From assembly GCF_030209445.1 (NCBI RefSeq), contig NZ_JARVSD010000003.1, positions 356,336 through 420,335 of the forward strand: 64,000 nt of DNA, read 5' to 3'. A model generated the notes under the pieces. The model had not been told where the DNA came from. It did no database searches and was given only the letters and a program-made list of their open reading frames with translations. Origin of the DNA: Promicromonospora sp. MEB111 (GTDB lineage Bacteria; Actinomycetota; Actinomycetes; Actinomycetales; Cellulomonadaceae). Positions 51,694-60,443 of the stretch are shown in pieces. The stretch's first letter is position 1, and the number at the start of each line of letters is the position of its first letter. The translations under genes and the position numbers were made by a program.

Positions 51694-52995
51694 ATGACGA
51701 CGGATGAGACGACGGCCGCGGGGGAGCAGGCCGCAAGCCTCTGGAAGAACGCCTCCTACCGCCTGCTCCTGACGGGCGCGACGGCCGAGGACGTGGGCGC
51801 CGCCGTCGGCGCGTTCGCGGTGCCGCTCGCCGCTTTCGCCGTCACCGGGTCCGTGGTCCAGGCCGGGGTGATCTCGTTCGTCGGCCAGCTCGGGTCGGTG
51901 CTCATGACGCTCCCGGCCGGCGTGGTCGTGGACCGCGTGGACCGCCGTCGGCTCATCATGGCCGGCGGCGCGGTCGCGGCACTGGCCTGGGCGAGCGTGG
52001 TGGTCGCGGGTCTGGCGGACGGCCTCTCGATCACCGCCCCACACCTGGCCACGGCGCTGTTCGTGTCGTCCGCGGTCGGCTCCCTGATGGACCCCGCGGG
52101 CGCGGCCGCCCTGCACGCCGTCGTCCGCACCGAGCACCTGGGTCAGGCCATGTCGGTGGCGCAGGGGCGCGACGCCGCGGCCACCCTGCTCCAGGGCCCG
52201 CTCGGCGGGCTGCTCTACGGCATGAGCACCGTGCTGCCGTTCGTGGTCTCGGCGGCGGGCCGGCTCGTCGCCGTCGTCGCCACCTCCCTGGTGCGCGAAC
52301 CGCTCAACGGCGACCTCGGCGCCGCGCGTGCCGAGCATCCGGTCGCCGCGCTCCGGGACGGGCTCAGGTACGTGTTCGGCGTGCCGCTGCTGCGCGCCAC
52401 GATCTGGCTGTTCATGCTGGTCAACGTGGTTCTGAACGCCATGATGGTCGCGATCAACCTGCACCTGGTCAGTACCGGGACGGCGCCCGCGCTCATCGGC
52501 CTGATCAACACGGCGGTCGGGGTGGGCGTGCTGACGGGCTCGGTCCTCGCGGGCGCGCTCGTCCGGCGCGTGCGCGTGAGCGTCCTGACCGTGCTGGCGC
52601 TCGGCGTCTCCGGCGCCGCCGTCGTGGTGATGGCGCTGTTCCCCACCTACTGGGGGTTCGTCGCCGCGCTCACCGGGATGATGCTGTTCGCGCCCGCCCT
52701 CAACGCCGGGATGCTCTCCTACGTCACCGCCATCACGCCGGGCCGGATGCAGGGGCGGATGGCCGCGACGATGGGGCTGACCGGCCTGGTGGCCGGGCCT
52801 GCGGCGCCGCTCGTCGGCAGCATGCTGCTCGACGGCGCCGGGATCAGCGCCGCCATGTGGTGCTTCGCCGCCGCGTGGACCGTGCTGTTCCTCGCGATGT
52901 TCCTGGTGCGCCCGCTGTGGCGGGTCGGCCTCCCGGACACCTGGGCGGCCGACGTCGTCGAGTCGCCGACGACGCGCACGCCGTCGGCCCCCTGA
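51694..52995 (+). CDS. MFS transporter, paralog 2
   Basis: 433 residues from the ATG at 51694; an upstream frame would run through the operator. About 12 helices with the MFS motif in VVDRVDRRRLIMA. Similar along its whole length to the transporter at 49620-50990, so the two arose by duplication. Its control by the divergent ArsR-type regulator through the dyad at 51632 is a good inference. Substrates of this exporter group are drugs or siderophores; no further hint is present. Confidence 0.87.
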   Translation: MTTDETTAAGEQAASLWKNASYRLLLTGATAEDVGAAVGAFAVPLAAFAVTGSVVQAGVISFVGQLGSVLMTLPAGVVVDRVDRRRLIMAGGAVAALAWASVVVAGLADGLSITAPHLATALFVSSAVGSLMDPAGAAALHAVVRTEHLGQAMSVAQGRDAAATLLQGPLGGLLYGMSTVLPFVVSAAGRLVAVVATSLVREPLNGDLGAARAEHPVAALRDGLRYVFGVPLLRATIWLFMLVNVVLNAMMVAINLHLVSTGTAPALIGLINTAVGVGVLTGSVLAGALVRRVRVSVLTVLALGVSGAAVVVMALFPTYWGFVAALTGMMLFAPALNAGMLSYVTAITPGRMQGRMAATMGLTGLVAGPAAPLVGSMLLDGAGISAAMWCFAAAWTVLFLAMFLVRPLWRVGLPDTWAADVVESPTTRTPSAP

Positions 52996-53021
52996 CCGCC
53001 GGCGTCGGCCGCGTCCACGTG

Positions 53022-54065
53022 TCAGACGGCGGACCAGCCGCCGTCCGCCGCGATGATCGCCCCGTTGAGGTTCACCGAGTCCTTCGACAGCAGGAAGGTG
53101 ATGGTCGCGGCCAGCTCCTCCGCCATGGCGAGGCTGAGGATGTTGACCTGGTGGGGCCGCAGCACCGGCGCCCCGAACTCGGCCTGCCCGGGCACCGGGA
53201 TGCCCGTGGCCACGCCACCGGGCGCGACGGCGTTGGTGCGGATGCCGCTCTTCGCGTACATCACGGCGGTCGACTTGGTCAGGCCGACCACCGCGTGCTT
53301 GGAGGCCGTGTAGGCGACGCCGGCGGCCGACCCGCGCAGCCCCGCCTCGGAGGCGACGTTGACGATGCGGCCCTCCTTCGCGGCCAGCATCCCGGGCACG
53401 ACGGCGCGGGTGAGCCGCATCGTGCCCTCCAGGTTCACGCGCAGCACCCGCTCCCACAGGGCGTCGCTCACCTCGTGGATCGCCGACATGTCGTCCATGA
53501 TCCCGGCGACGTTGGCCAGCGCGTCCACGGGGTCGCCCGCGGCGGCCACGATGCGGTCCACGTCGTCCTGGGAGGAGATGTCGCCCGCCACGGGGACGAT
53601 CTCGGCGCCGGCCGGGAGGCCGGTCAGCGCGGCGGCGAGCTCGTCGAGCTTCTCCGCGGAGATGTCGGCGGCGATCACGCGCCCGCCCTCGCGCGCCACG
53701 CGTGAGGCGACGGCCCGGCCGATGCCGGAGGCCGCGCCCGTGACCACGACGGTCTGGCCGGCGAAGCGGCCGGGGGTGATCTGCTCGGCCCAGCCGGTGA
53801 CGGTCTGCGTGTCTCCGGCGGCAGTGGCATCGGCCGCGGCGGCCTCCTCGGGTGCGGCCTCCCGGTACGCGGCGACCAGCGCGTCGAGCGCCTCGGCCGG
53901 GAACGTGCCGCCGGACAGCGCCACGAGCTGCTCCAGCGGCAGGCCGCGGGCGGGTGCGAGCGAGTCGGGCGTCGCCCCGCCCTCGGCGAGGAACGCCGCG
54001 AGGATGCGGCCGCCGACGGGGTGGTCGAGCCAGTCGCCGACGGTGGAACGGACGGTCAGTGCCAT
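53022..54065 (-). CDS. Short-chain dehydrogenase with N-terminal helical domain
   Basis: 347 residues from the ATG at 54065, GAGGAG eleven bases upstream. Residues 8-70 form a small helical domain (VGDWLDHPVGGRILAAFL, then LPLEQLVALSGG). I have an impression of similar segments near other catabolic enzymes but cannot name it. After a linker comes a classical SDR: TGAASGIG at 109-116, Asn185, Ser239, Tyr252 and Lys256 as catalytic residues. It oxidises or reduces an alcohol/ketone with NAD(P), plausibly a steroid or terpenoid given the neighbouring flavoprotein. A TetR operator lies just upstream. Confidence 0.85.
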   Translation of the reverse strand: MALTVRSTVGDWLDHPVGGRILAAFLAEGGATPDSLAPARGLPLEQLVALSGGTFPAEALDALVAAYREAAPEEAAAADATAAGDTQTVTGWAEQITPGRFAGQTVVVTGAASGIGRAVASRVAREGGRVIAADISAEKLDELAAALTGLPAGAEIVPVAGDISSQDDVDRIVAAAGDPVDALANVAGIMDDMSAIHEVSDALWERVLRVNLEGTMRLTRAVVPGMLAAKEGRIVNVASEAGLRGSAAGVAYTASKHAVVGLTKSTAVMYAKSGIRTNAVAPGGVATGIPVPGQAEFGAPVLRPHQVNILSLAMAEELAATITFLLSKDSVNLNGAIIAADGGWSAV

Positions 54066-54089
54066 GGTGTGCTCCTCGAACGGGGTTGG

Positions 54090-54111
54090 TACCGGACAAC
54101 ACTGTCCGGTA
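54090..54111. promoter_or_regulatory. TetR operator, site 1
   Basis: TACCGGACA-ACAC-TGTCCGGTA is perfect with 9-base arms, in the 60-base gap between the divergent SDR and TetR genes. The same 20-base core, with three changes in the spacer region, recurs at 56423-56442 before the flavoprotein gene. It can control both divergent promoters at once. Confidence 0.8.
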
Positions 54112-54125
54112 TCTAGAATACCGCT

Positions 54126-54746
54126 ATGACCGGCGTACTTCGCGACCCCCGACCCGGTGCCGTTCCTCACGGCACGACGCGCCGCGGCGGGGCACCCAAC
54201 CTCGGTCCCCGCGCCGCGGCGGGGAACCGGGCGGCGCTGCTGGCAGCGGCCCGCGAGGTCTTCGGGTCCGCCGGGACCGGCGCGCCGCTCAGCGCGGTCG
54301 CCAAGCGCGCCGGCGTCGGGCAGGGGAGCCTGTACCGGCACTTCCCGGACCGCATGGACCTCGTGGTCGCGGTGTTCGAGGAGCAGGTCGTCGCCGTCGA
54401 GGAGCGGGCCGCGACCCCCGACGCAGGGCTGGCGGACCTGCTCGGCCTGGTCACGCGGCACGCCCTCGACTCGGTGGGGTTCGTCGACCTCGTGCGCTCG
54501 CGGGTGCCCGCGGACGAGCGGGTCGTCGCCCTGGGGGAGCGGGTCGCCGTCGCGCTGGGCACCCGGCTGGCGGGCGCTGTCGAGTCCGGTGACGTCCCGG
54601 CCGGGACGACGTCGGACGACCTGCTGCTCGCGGTGGCCATGATGGCCGGCGGGCTGTCGCAGGCCGAGGGCGAGGAGCGAGAGCGCCGGGCGCGCCGGGC
54701 CTGGGAGCTGCTGGGCCTCGAGGTCCGGATCCCGGACGGCGTCTAG
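54126..54746 (+). CDS. TetR-family transcriptional regulator
   Basis: 206 residues. After a Gly/Arg-rich head of about 32 residues, the TetR HTH follows: AALLAAAREVFGSAG, then LSAVAKRAGVGQGSLYRHFPDRMDLV near residues 55-80. The remaining 120 residues are the ligand-binding domain. It is divergent from the SDR gene and its stop overlaps the flavoprotein stop. Operators at 54090 and 56423 define a small regulon of these three genes. Confidence 0.9.
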   Translation: MTGVLRDPRPGAVPHGTTRRGGAPNLGPRAAAGNRAALLAAAREVFGSAGTGAPLSAVAKRAGVGQGSLYRHFPDRMDLVVAVFEEQVVAVEERAATPDAGLADLLGLVTRHALDSVGFVDLVRSRVPADERVVALGERVAVALGTRLAGAVESGDVPAGTTSDDLLLAVAMMAGGLSQAEGEERERRARRAWELLGLEVRIPDGV

Positions 54747-56401
54747 CCGCGCCGCCCTGCCGCCTGCTGCCCGCCGATCCAGCCGAAGACGGCCGCCGGG
54801 CCGATCGTCGAGCCCGGCCCGGGATAGGTGCGCCCCATCACCGACGCCGTCGTGTTGCCGGCCGCGTACAGGCCGGGGATCGCGCTGCCGTCGTCCCGCA
54901 GCACGCGGGCGTGCTCGTCGGTGAGCAGCCCGCCCTTGGTGCCCAGGTCGCCGGGCACGATCCGGAGCGCCGAGAAGGGGCCGCGCTCGATCGGGCCGAG
55001 GTTCGGGTTGGGCCGGACCGTCGGGTCGGAGTAGTAGCGGTCGTACGCGGAGTCGCCGCGGCCGTAGTCGGTGTCCTTGCCCGTCCGGGCGAACCCGTTG
55101 AACCGCGCGACGGTGTCCCGGAACGTCGCGGGGTCCAGGCCGAGCCTGTCCGCCAGCTCCGCGAGCGTGTCCGCGTACACGAGCGTGCCGTTCTCCACGT
55201 AGCGCCGGCGGCCGCCCAGGAGTGACGTGTTGAGATAGCGCCGTCGCGCCCGGACGTCCATGACCAGCCACGACGGGATCGCCGGGACCTCACTGTCCCG
55301 CTCCAGCACCGCGTGGCCGAAGTCGATGTAGCTCGTGGACTCGTTGACGAAGCGCGCGCCGGAGGAGTCCACCACGATCGAGTACGGCATGGACCGCTCG
55401 GACAGCACGAAGCCGTGCATCCCCTCGTCGCCGTTGTCCACACCGGCGCCCCACCAGGCGTCGTCCATGAGGGCGAGCGCGCCGCCGGCGTCGGCCCCGG
55501 CCTCGATGGCCGTGCCCAGGTCGTCCCGGGAGGCGGCGCTCCAGCCGGGCACGCCGTGGTGCTCCTGGCGCCACTCGGTCCGGTGCGCGAACCCGCCCGC
55601 GCCGAGCACGACGCCGCCCCGTGCGCGCACGGTGCGGCGAGCCTGGGGCGGGCCGACGACGGCCCCGACCACGGCGCCGTCCTCCACCAGCAGCTCCGTC
55701 AGCGGGGTGCCGAGCCGCACCTCCGTGCCCTGCGCCCGCACGATCTCCATCAGGGAACAGGCCAGCGCGGCACCCATGCCGACCTGCCGCTTGCCGGTGA
55801 GCAGGCCGCCCAGCACCCGGAACACCAGCCGGGCCCCGCGGACGAAGCCGGACGGCGTGGACCAGGCCCGGCCCAGCTCGTAGAAGTCGTCGTTCATCAC
55901 GGCGAGCGGCACGCCGTCCTTGACGCGGGACCGCTCGATCCAGTCGCCGAGCCGCCTCGTGTCGTACGGCCGGGGCTCGATGGAGCGCCCGATCTTGCCG
56001 CCGGGCCGCTCCGGGTAGTAGTCGGGGTACTTCTTCGCGGCCGCCCAGCGCACCCCGTGCCGCTCCAGGGCCGTGACCAGCTCGTCCACGGTGTCGACGA
56101 ACGCCTCCCGGCGAGCGGTCGAGCTCGCGGGGCCCGCGTCGCCGATCGCCGCCTTCAGGTACGTCAGCGCCTCCTCGCGGGAGTCGGCGATCCCCGCGCG
56201 CCGCATCACCGGGTTGTCCGGCAGCCACAGCCCGCCGCCGCTGCGCATCGTGGTGCCGCCCCAGCGGTCCGCCGACTCCACGACCAGCACCTTCGCCCCG
56301 GCGTCCGCCGCGGCGATCGCCGCGCTGAGCCCGGCCGCGCCCGTCCCGGCCACCAGCACGTCGACCACTTCCTGCTGCGCCATCGCTTCTTCCTGCGCCA
56401 T
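54743..56401 (-). CDS. FAD-dependent oxidoreductase, 3-ketosteroid delta1-dehydrogenase-like
   Basis: 552 residues from the ATG at 56401 (GGAGGG upstream); a second ATG seven codons on is possible. The N-terminal FAD motif is VLVAGTGAAGLSAAIAAADAG, and the middle has the GGTTMRSGGGLWLP active-site loop. The C-terminal GRTYPGPGSTIGPAAVFGW is the family signature. KstD enzymes introduce the 1,2 double bond in 3-ketosteroids; many relatives act on other ring ketones or fumarate-like compounds. Shared operator with the SDR gene indicates a joint pathway. Steroid as the substrate is inference. Confidence 0.87.
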   Translation of the reverse strand: MAQEEAMAQQEVVDVLVAGTGAAGLSAAIAAADAGAKVLVVESADRWGGTTMRSGGGLWLPDNPVMRRAGIADSREEALTYLKAAIGDAGPASSTARREAFVDTVDELVTALERHGVRWAAAKKYPDYYPERPGGKIGRSIEPRPYDTRRLGDWIERSRVKDGVPLAVMNDDFYELGRAWSTPSGFVRGARLVFRVLGGLLTGKRQVGMGAALACSLMEIVRAQGTEVRLGTPLTELLVEDGAVVGAVVGPPQARRTVRARGGVVLGAGGFAHRTEWRQEHHGVPGWSAASRDDLGTAIEAGADAGGALALMDDAWWGAGVDNGDEGMHGFVLSERSMPYSIVVDSSGARFVNESTSYIDFGHAVLERDSEVPAIPSWLVMDVRARRRYLNTSLLGGRRRYVENGTLVYADTLAELADRLGLDPATFRDTVARFNGFARTGKDTDYGRGDSAYDRYYSDPTVRPNPNLGPIERGPFSALRIVPGDLGTKGGLLTDEHARVLRDDGSAIPGLYAAGNTTASVMGRTYPGPGSTIGPAAVFGWIGGQQAAGRRG

Positions 56402-56422
56402 CGCGGATCCCTCCGGCTCCTT

Positions 56423-56442
56423 ACCGGACGACGTTGTCCGGT
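56423..56442. promoter_or_regulatory. TetR operator, site 2
   Basis: ACCGGAC-N6-GTCCGGT, 17 of 20 bases identical to the core of site 1. It is 22 bases upstream of the flavoprotein start codon, overlapping the expected -10 region. This links the flavoprotein to the TetR gene 2.3 kb away. Confidence 0.8.
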
Positions 56443-56532
56443 TGCGACACAACCTACTCCCGTCCCCCCGGAGGGCCGCAAGACCCCGGGGCCGGACCGG
56501 CACGGCCCGGCCACCGCTAGACTGCACCTGGC

Positions 56533-56606
56533 CGTGACTGGCGAGGGTGGGTCACCACCGGGGAGCGGCCGAGCGACCCGTGATGCGCGCCGCCCGCCTG
56601 GGTGCC
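56533..56606 (+). promoter_or_regulatory. ZTP (pfl) riboswitch upstream of purH
   Basis: The leader of purH carries the conserved blocks of the pfl motif in order: CGTGACTGGCGA at 56533, then ACCACCGGGGAGC starting near 56555, and CGCCTGGGTGCC at 56595. These are the parts that form the P1/P2 region and the pseudoknot with the CGCC loop. The class binds ZTP/ZMP, intermediates that build up when 10-formyl-THF is short, and turns on purine and folate genes. The ribosome site GAGGAG lies about 25 bases after the motif, so control of translation or early termination is possible. purH consumes AICAR (ZMP), which makes the target sensible. Confidence 0.85.
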
Positions 56607-56643
56607 AGGGTTTTCCACGAGGCTACTTCCGAGGAGAACCGCC

Positions 56644-58296
56644 ATGTCCGGCGCCCCGTCCACCCCTGACGTCCAGCTCACCGACGACTCGCAGCGCCCC
56701 GTCCGGCGCGCGCTGCTGAGCGTCTACGACAAGACCGGCCTGATCGAGCTCGCCACCGCGCTGCACGACGCCGGTGTCGAGCTGGTCTCGACCGGCTCCA
56801 CCGCGTCCACGATCGCCGACGCGGGCATCCCCGTCACCCCGGTCGAGGAGCTCACGGGCTTCCCCGAGTGCCTGGAGGGCCGCGTCAAGACGCTGCACCC
56901 CCGCGTGCACGCCGGCATCCTGGCCGACACCCGCAAGCAGGACCACCTCGACCAGCTCGCCCAGCTCGAGATCTCGCCGTTCGAGCTCGTCGTCGTGAAC
57001 CTGTACCCGTTCGCGGCCACCGTCGCGTCGGGCGCCGGGCCCGACGCCGTCGTCGAGCAGATCGACATCGGCGGGCCGTCCATGGTGCGCGCCGCGGCCA
57101 AGAACCACCCGTCCGTCGCGGTGGTCGTGGACCCCGCGCGGTACGACGACGTCGCTCGCGCGGTCCGCGCCGGCGGCTTCACCTATGCCGAGAGGAAGGC
57201 GCTCGCCGCCGCCGCGTTCGTGCACACCGCGACCTACGACGTCGCCGTGGCGTCCTGGATGGGCTCCGTCGTCTCCCCGACGGACGCCGTGGACGGCGCC
57301 GACGGGCCCGTCTCGACCGGCTTCCCGGCCTGGGTCGGTGGTACCTGGGAGCGCGCCGACGTGCTCCGCTACGGCGAGAACCCGCACCAGCGCGCCGCCC
57401 TGTACACCCGCGGCGACGGGGTCACGGGCCTGGCCCAGGCCGAGCAGCTGCACGGCAAGGCCATGAGCTACAACAACTACGTCGACGCCGACGCCGCGTG
57501 GCGCGCCGCCTGGGACCACGAGGGCCCCGCCGTCGCGATCATCAAGCACGCGAACCCCTGCGGCATCGCCGTGGGCGAGGACATCGCGCAGGCCCACGCC
57601 CGGGCGCACGCGACCGACCCGGTCAGCGCCTACGGCGGCGTGATCGCGGCCAACCGCACCGTCACGGCCGACGCGGCGCGGCAGATCGCCCCGGTGTTCA
57701 CCGAGGTGGTCGTGGCCCCCGGCTTCGAGCCGGAGGCGCTGGAGATCCTCCAGGCCAAGAAGAACATCCGGCTCCTGGTGGTGCCGCAGGCGCCGGCCGG
57801 CGCCGTGGAGACCCGGCCCATCTCGGGCGGACTGCTCATGCAGGCCACGGACCGGTTCCAGGCCGACGGCGACTCGCCCGAGAACTGGACCCTCGCGACC
57901 GGCGAGGCGGCGTCGCCCGAGGTGCTCTCCGACCTCGCATTCGCCTGGAAGGCCGTGCGCGCAGCCAAGTCGAACGCGATCCTGCTGGCCAAGGACGGCG
58001 CGGCCGTCGGCATCGGCATGGGCCAGGTGAACCGCGTGGACTCGTGCCGCCTCTCGGTCGAGCGTGCCAACACCCTGGCCGAGGGCGAGTCCGGTCCCGT
58101 CGAGCGCGCCCGCGGCGCCGTCGCGGCCTCCGACGCGTTCTTCCCGTTCGCGGACGGCCTCCAGGTGCTGCTCGACGCCGGGGTCACCGCCGTGGTGCAG
58201 CCCGGCGGCTCGATCCGCGACGAGGAGGTCATCAAGGCCGCAGAGGCGGCCGGCGTCACGATGTACCTGACGGACACGCGCCACTTCGCGCACTGA
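56644..58296 (+). CDS. purH: Bifunctional AICAR transformylase / IMP cyclohydrolase
   Basis: 550 residues from the ATG at 56644 with GAGGAG upstream; a frame from 56602 starts inside the riboswitch. The N-terminal MGS/IMP-cyclohydrolase domain begins [16 protein letters not shown], with [15 protein letters not shown], and the C-terminal transformylase domain holds YGENPHQ and the catalytic KHANPCG. It performs the last two steps of IMP synthesis. Normal family length. Confidence 0.97.
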   Translation: MSGAPSTPDVQLTDDSQRPVRRALLSVYDKTGLIELATALHDAGVELVSTGSTASTIADAGIPVTPVEELTGFPECLEGRVKTLHPRVHAGILADTRKQDHLDQLAQLEISPFELVVVNLYPFAATVASGAGPDAVVEQIDIGGPSMVRAAAKNHPSVAVVVDPARYDDVARAVRAGGFTYAERKALAAAAFVHTATYDVAVASWMGSVVSPTDAVDGADGPVSTGFPAWVGGTWERADVLRYGENPHQRAALYTRGDGVTGLAQAEQLHGKAMSYNNYVDADAAWRAAWDHEGPAVAIIKHANPCGIAVGEDIAQAHARAHATDPVSAYGGVIAANRTVTADAARQIAPVFTEVVVAPGFEPEALEILQAKKNIRLLVVPQAPAGAVETRPISGGLLMQATDRFQADGDSPENWTLATGEAASPEVLSDLAFAWKAVRAAKSNAILLAKDGAAVGIGMGQVNRVDSCRLSVERANTLAEGESGPVERARGAVAASDAFFPFADGLQVLLDAGVTAVVQPGGSIRDEEVIKAAEAAGVTMYLTDTRHFAH

Positions 58297-58328
58297 TCCG
58301 AGGCGGTGCCCCCGGGGCGGACGTCACT

Positions 58329-58385
58329 CAGCCGGGTGGGTAACGGAGAGCCAGCAGTGCTACCTCTCCGTTACCCACCCGGCTG
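58329..58385. terminator. Long hairpin between convergent purH and flavoprotein genes
   Basis: Perfect 22-base arms (58329-58350 and 58364-58385), 13-base loop, 33 bases after the purH stop and 52 bases before the convergent stop at 58437. Serves both strands. No T-run. Confidence 0.8.
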
Positions 58386-58436
58386 GGTCGTGCTTACCCC
58401 GCGGCGGTCGTCGGCGCACCCAGGCTCAGATCAGGT

Positions 58437-59828
58437 TCAGACGACGGCATCCTTCAGCTTGACCGTCGGGTCCAGCGCGCGGTCCAGGTCGACCTCCAAC
58501 GGCACCCCGCGGTTCATCAGCTTGCGCACCTGCCCCACCTCGCGCGGGGAGTCGACCAGCAGCATCGCCCGGACGGTCGCCACGCGGTGCCCGTCCGGGG
58601 TGCGGCGCGGATGCCGGTCCAGCGCGTTCTCCAGGTAGAGGGCGCCCCAGCCGCCCGACGCGGGCGTGCCGCGCAGCACCACGTCATCGAACGGGGACGG
58701 CACCCCGAACAGCGCCAGGTCGTGCCCGAGCTGCTGCGAGAACACGTACGGCGCGTGGGCATGGATCGGGGCGAGGCCGAGCCGTTCACGCACGTGCTCG
58801 GGCTCGGCGGCGCGCTCGTCGAGCCCGAGCAGGGCCCGGACGGTGATCTCGGGGTCGTGCAGGGCGGCCGACCAGTGCCCGCCCGGCACCGGCCCGAACA
58901 CCGGGTGCTCGCGGGTCGCGATGTCGCCCACCGCCCAGATGCGGCGCAGCGCGTCGAGGTGCAGGCGCCCCGCCGGGTCGGTGGGGGAGTGCATGCCCAT
59001 GAACCGGCCGGCGCGGTTGACCCGCAGCCCGCCGGTCCCCTCCAGCGGCAGGGAGCCCGCGAGCCAGCCCGTCGCGGGGCGAGCTCCCACGGCGGCCAGG
59101 ACCAGGTCGGCCTCCAGCACCCGGCTGTCGGCGAGCACCACGCTCCCGCCGCCGGGCACGCCGCCGGCCGGTCCGGGCAGCACCTTCTCGACGGCGACGC
59201 CCGTGACCAGGGTGACCCCGGCGTCGTCGTACCAGGGGGCGAGCAGGCCGCCCAGCTTGTGGCCGAGCTGCCGCTCCAGCGGGACCGGACCCGCCTCCAC
59301 GACCGTGACGCGGGCTCCCGCGCCCGCGGCGACACCCGCCACCTCCGCGCCGATCCACCCCGCGCCGACCACCACGAGCCGCATCCCAGGTACGACGGCG
59401 GCGCGCAGCCGCTCGGCGTCCGGGGCCGTGTGCAGGGTCATGGCGGCGTCCCAGCCGGCGGGGCGTAGGGGCGCGCTGCCGGTGGCGAGCACCACGGCGT
59501 CGGCCACGACGTCGTCGCCCGACGCCGTCCGGACCACCACCCGCTCCTGGTCCACCTCGAGGCGGGTCGCCGGGTCGGCGAGCCGCAGGTCGTCGGCGAG
59601 GGCGGTGAGGTCGATCCCGAGGTCGTCGGCGAGCCAGACCGGCTCCGTGCGCTTGAGCAGCTCCTTGGACAGCGGCGGGCGGTCGTAGGGCGGCAGGCCC
59701 TCCGCGCCGAGCACCGTCAGGTGCCCCTCGAACCCGTGCTTCCGCAGCGCGGCGGAGGTCTGTGCGCCCGCCAGGCCCGCACCCACGACGACCACGCTGC
59801 TGGGGACCTGACCTGAAGGGGACGGCAT
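58437..59828 (-). CDS. FAD/NAD(P)-dependent oxidoreductase, ferredoxin-reductase type
   Basis: 463 residues from the ATG at 59828 (GAGG close upstream); a GTG at 59837 is the alternative. FAD motif VVVVGAGLAGAQTSAAL, the YDRPPLSKELL block, second Rossmann motif VVVGAGWIGAEVAGVAAGAG for NAD(P)H, and the RIWAVGDIATREHP block. This is the layout of ferredoxin/rubredoxin reductases of monooxygenase systems. No ferredoxin or P450 gene is next to it. The C-terminal 110 residues are the reductase C domain. Confidence 0.87.
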   Translation of the reverse strand: MPSPSGQVPSSVVVVGAGLAGAQTSAALRKHGFEGHLTVLGAEGLPPYDRPPLSKELLKRTEPVWLADDLGIDLTALADDLRLADPATRLEVDQERVVVRTASGDDVVADAVVLATGSAPLRPAGWDAAMTLHTAPDAERLRAAVVPGMRLVVVGAGWIGAEVAGVAAGAGARVTVVEAGPVPLERQLGHKLGGLLAPWYDDAGVTLVTGVAVEKVLPGPAGGVPGGGSVVLADSRVLEADLVLAAVGARPATGWLAGSLPLEGTGGLRVNRAGRFMGMHSPTDPAGRLHLDALRRIWAVGDIATREHPVFGPVPGGHWSAALHDPEITVRALLGLDERAAEPEHVRERLGLAPIHAHAPYVFSQQLGHDLALFGVPSPFDDVVLRGTPASGGWGALYLENALDRHPRRTPDGHRVATVRAMLLVDSPREVGQVRKLMNRGVPLEVDLDRALDPTVKLKDAVV

Positions 59829-59937
59829 GGACCTCACGGTAGCTCGCAGGCCGCCAACCTGGGAATGTGCTTTGCGTCAGGTTGCAAGCAGGTCACGGTC
59901 CTGCAGAATCGCGACGTTTCGGTTGTACCCTCGTCCC

Positions 59938-60375
59938 GTGGATCTCAGTGAGATGCGGACTGCCCCCGGCGCCACGAGCCTCCTCGAGCCGGGCTCGGCC
60001 GGAACGGCTACGCTCGAACGCACCGGACGGGCCGACCTGATGACGGCCACCACGACGACCAGCCAGGAGCTCGACCGCAGTGAGCCAGCCAGCGGCGAGG
60101 ACTCGGACGTGAGTCCGGCGGAGCCGCAGCGGAGCAACCTCGCGATCTGGCTCGTCCTCGCGGGTGTCGGCATCTCCGTGCTGCTCGGGCTGGTCGCCGG
60201 CGCGCGTGCCGGGGCGATCGGCATCGGGGTGGTCCTCGTGGTCTGCGCGATCTTCCGCGCGGTGCTCGACAGCCCCGTGGGTCTCGTCATCCGGACCCGG
60301 ACCATCGACATCATCCTGTACGGCGCGACCGCCGTGCTGATCGGCGCCCTCGCCGTCGCGACGCCGAGCATCTGA
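59938..60375 (+). CDS. DUF3017 membrane protein
   Basis: 145 residues from the GTG at 59938; the ATG at 59953 and one at 60040 are alternatives. A hydrophilic head of 65 residues is followed by three helices: NLAIWLVLAGVGISVLLGLV, then AIGIGVVLVVCAIFRAVL, and IDIILYGATAVLIGALAVA. The DUF3017 core is this C-terminal part. In related genomes it often lies near purH or folD. Function unknown. Confidence 0.75.
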   Translation: MDLSEMRTAPGATSLLEPGSAGTATLERTGRADLMTATTTTSQELDRSEPASGEDSDVSPAEPQRSNLAIWLVLAGVGISVLLGLVAGARAGAIGIGVVLVVCAIFRAVLDSPVGLVIRTRTIDIILYGATAVLIGALAVATPSI

Positions 60376-60443
60376 CGTCGAGCACCTGACCGGACGCCGG
60401 GCCTGATCCGGCGGCGGCCGTTCCCGGCCTGGCCGGGCCCGAC

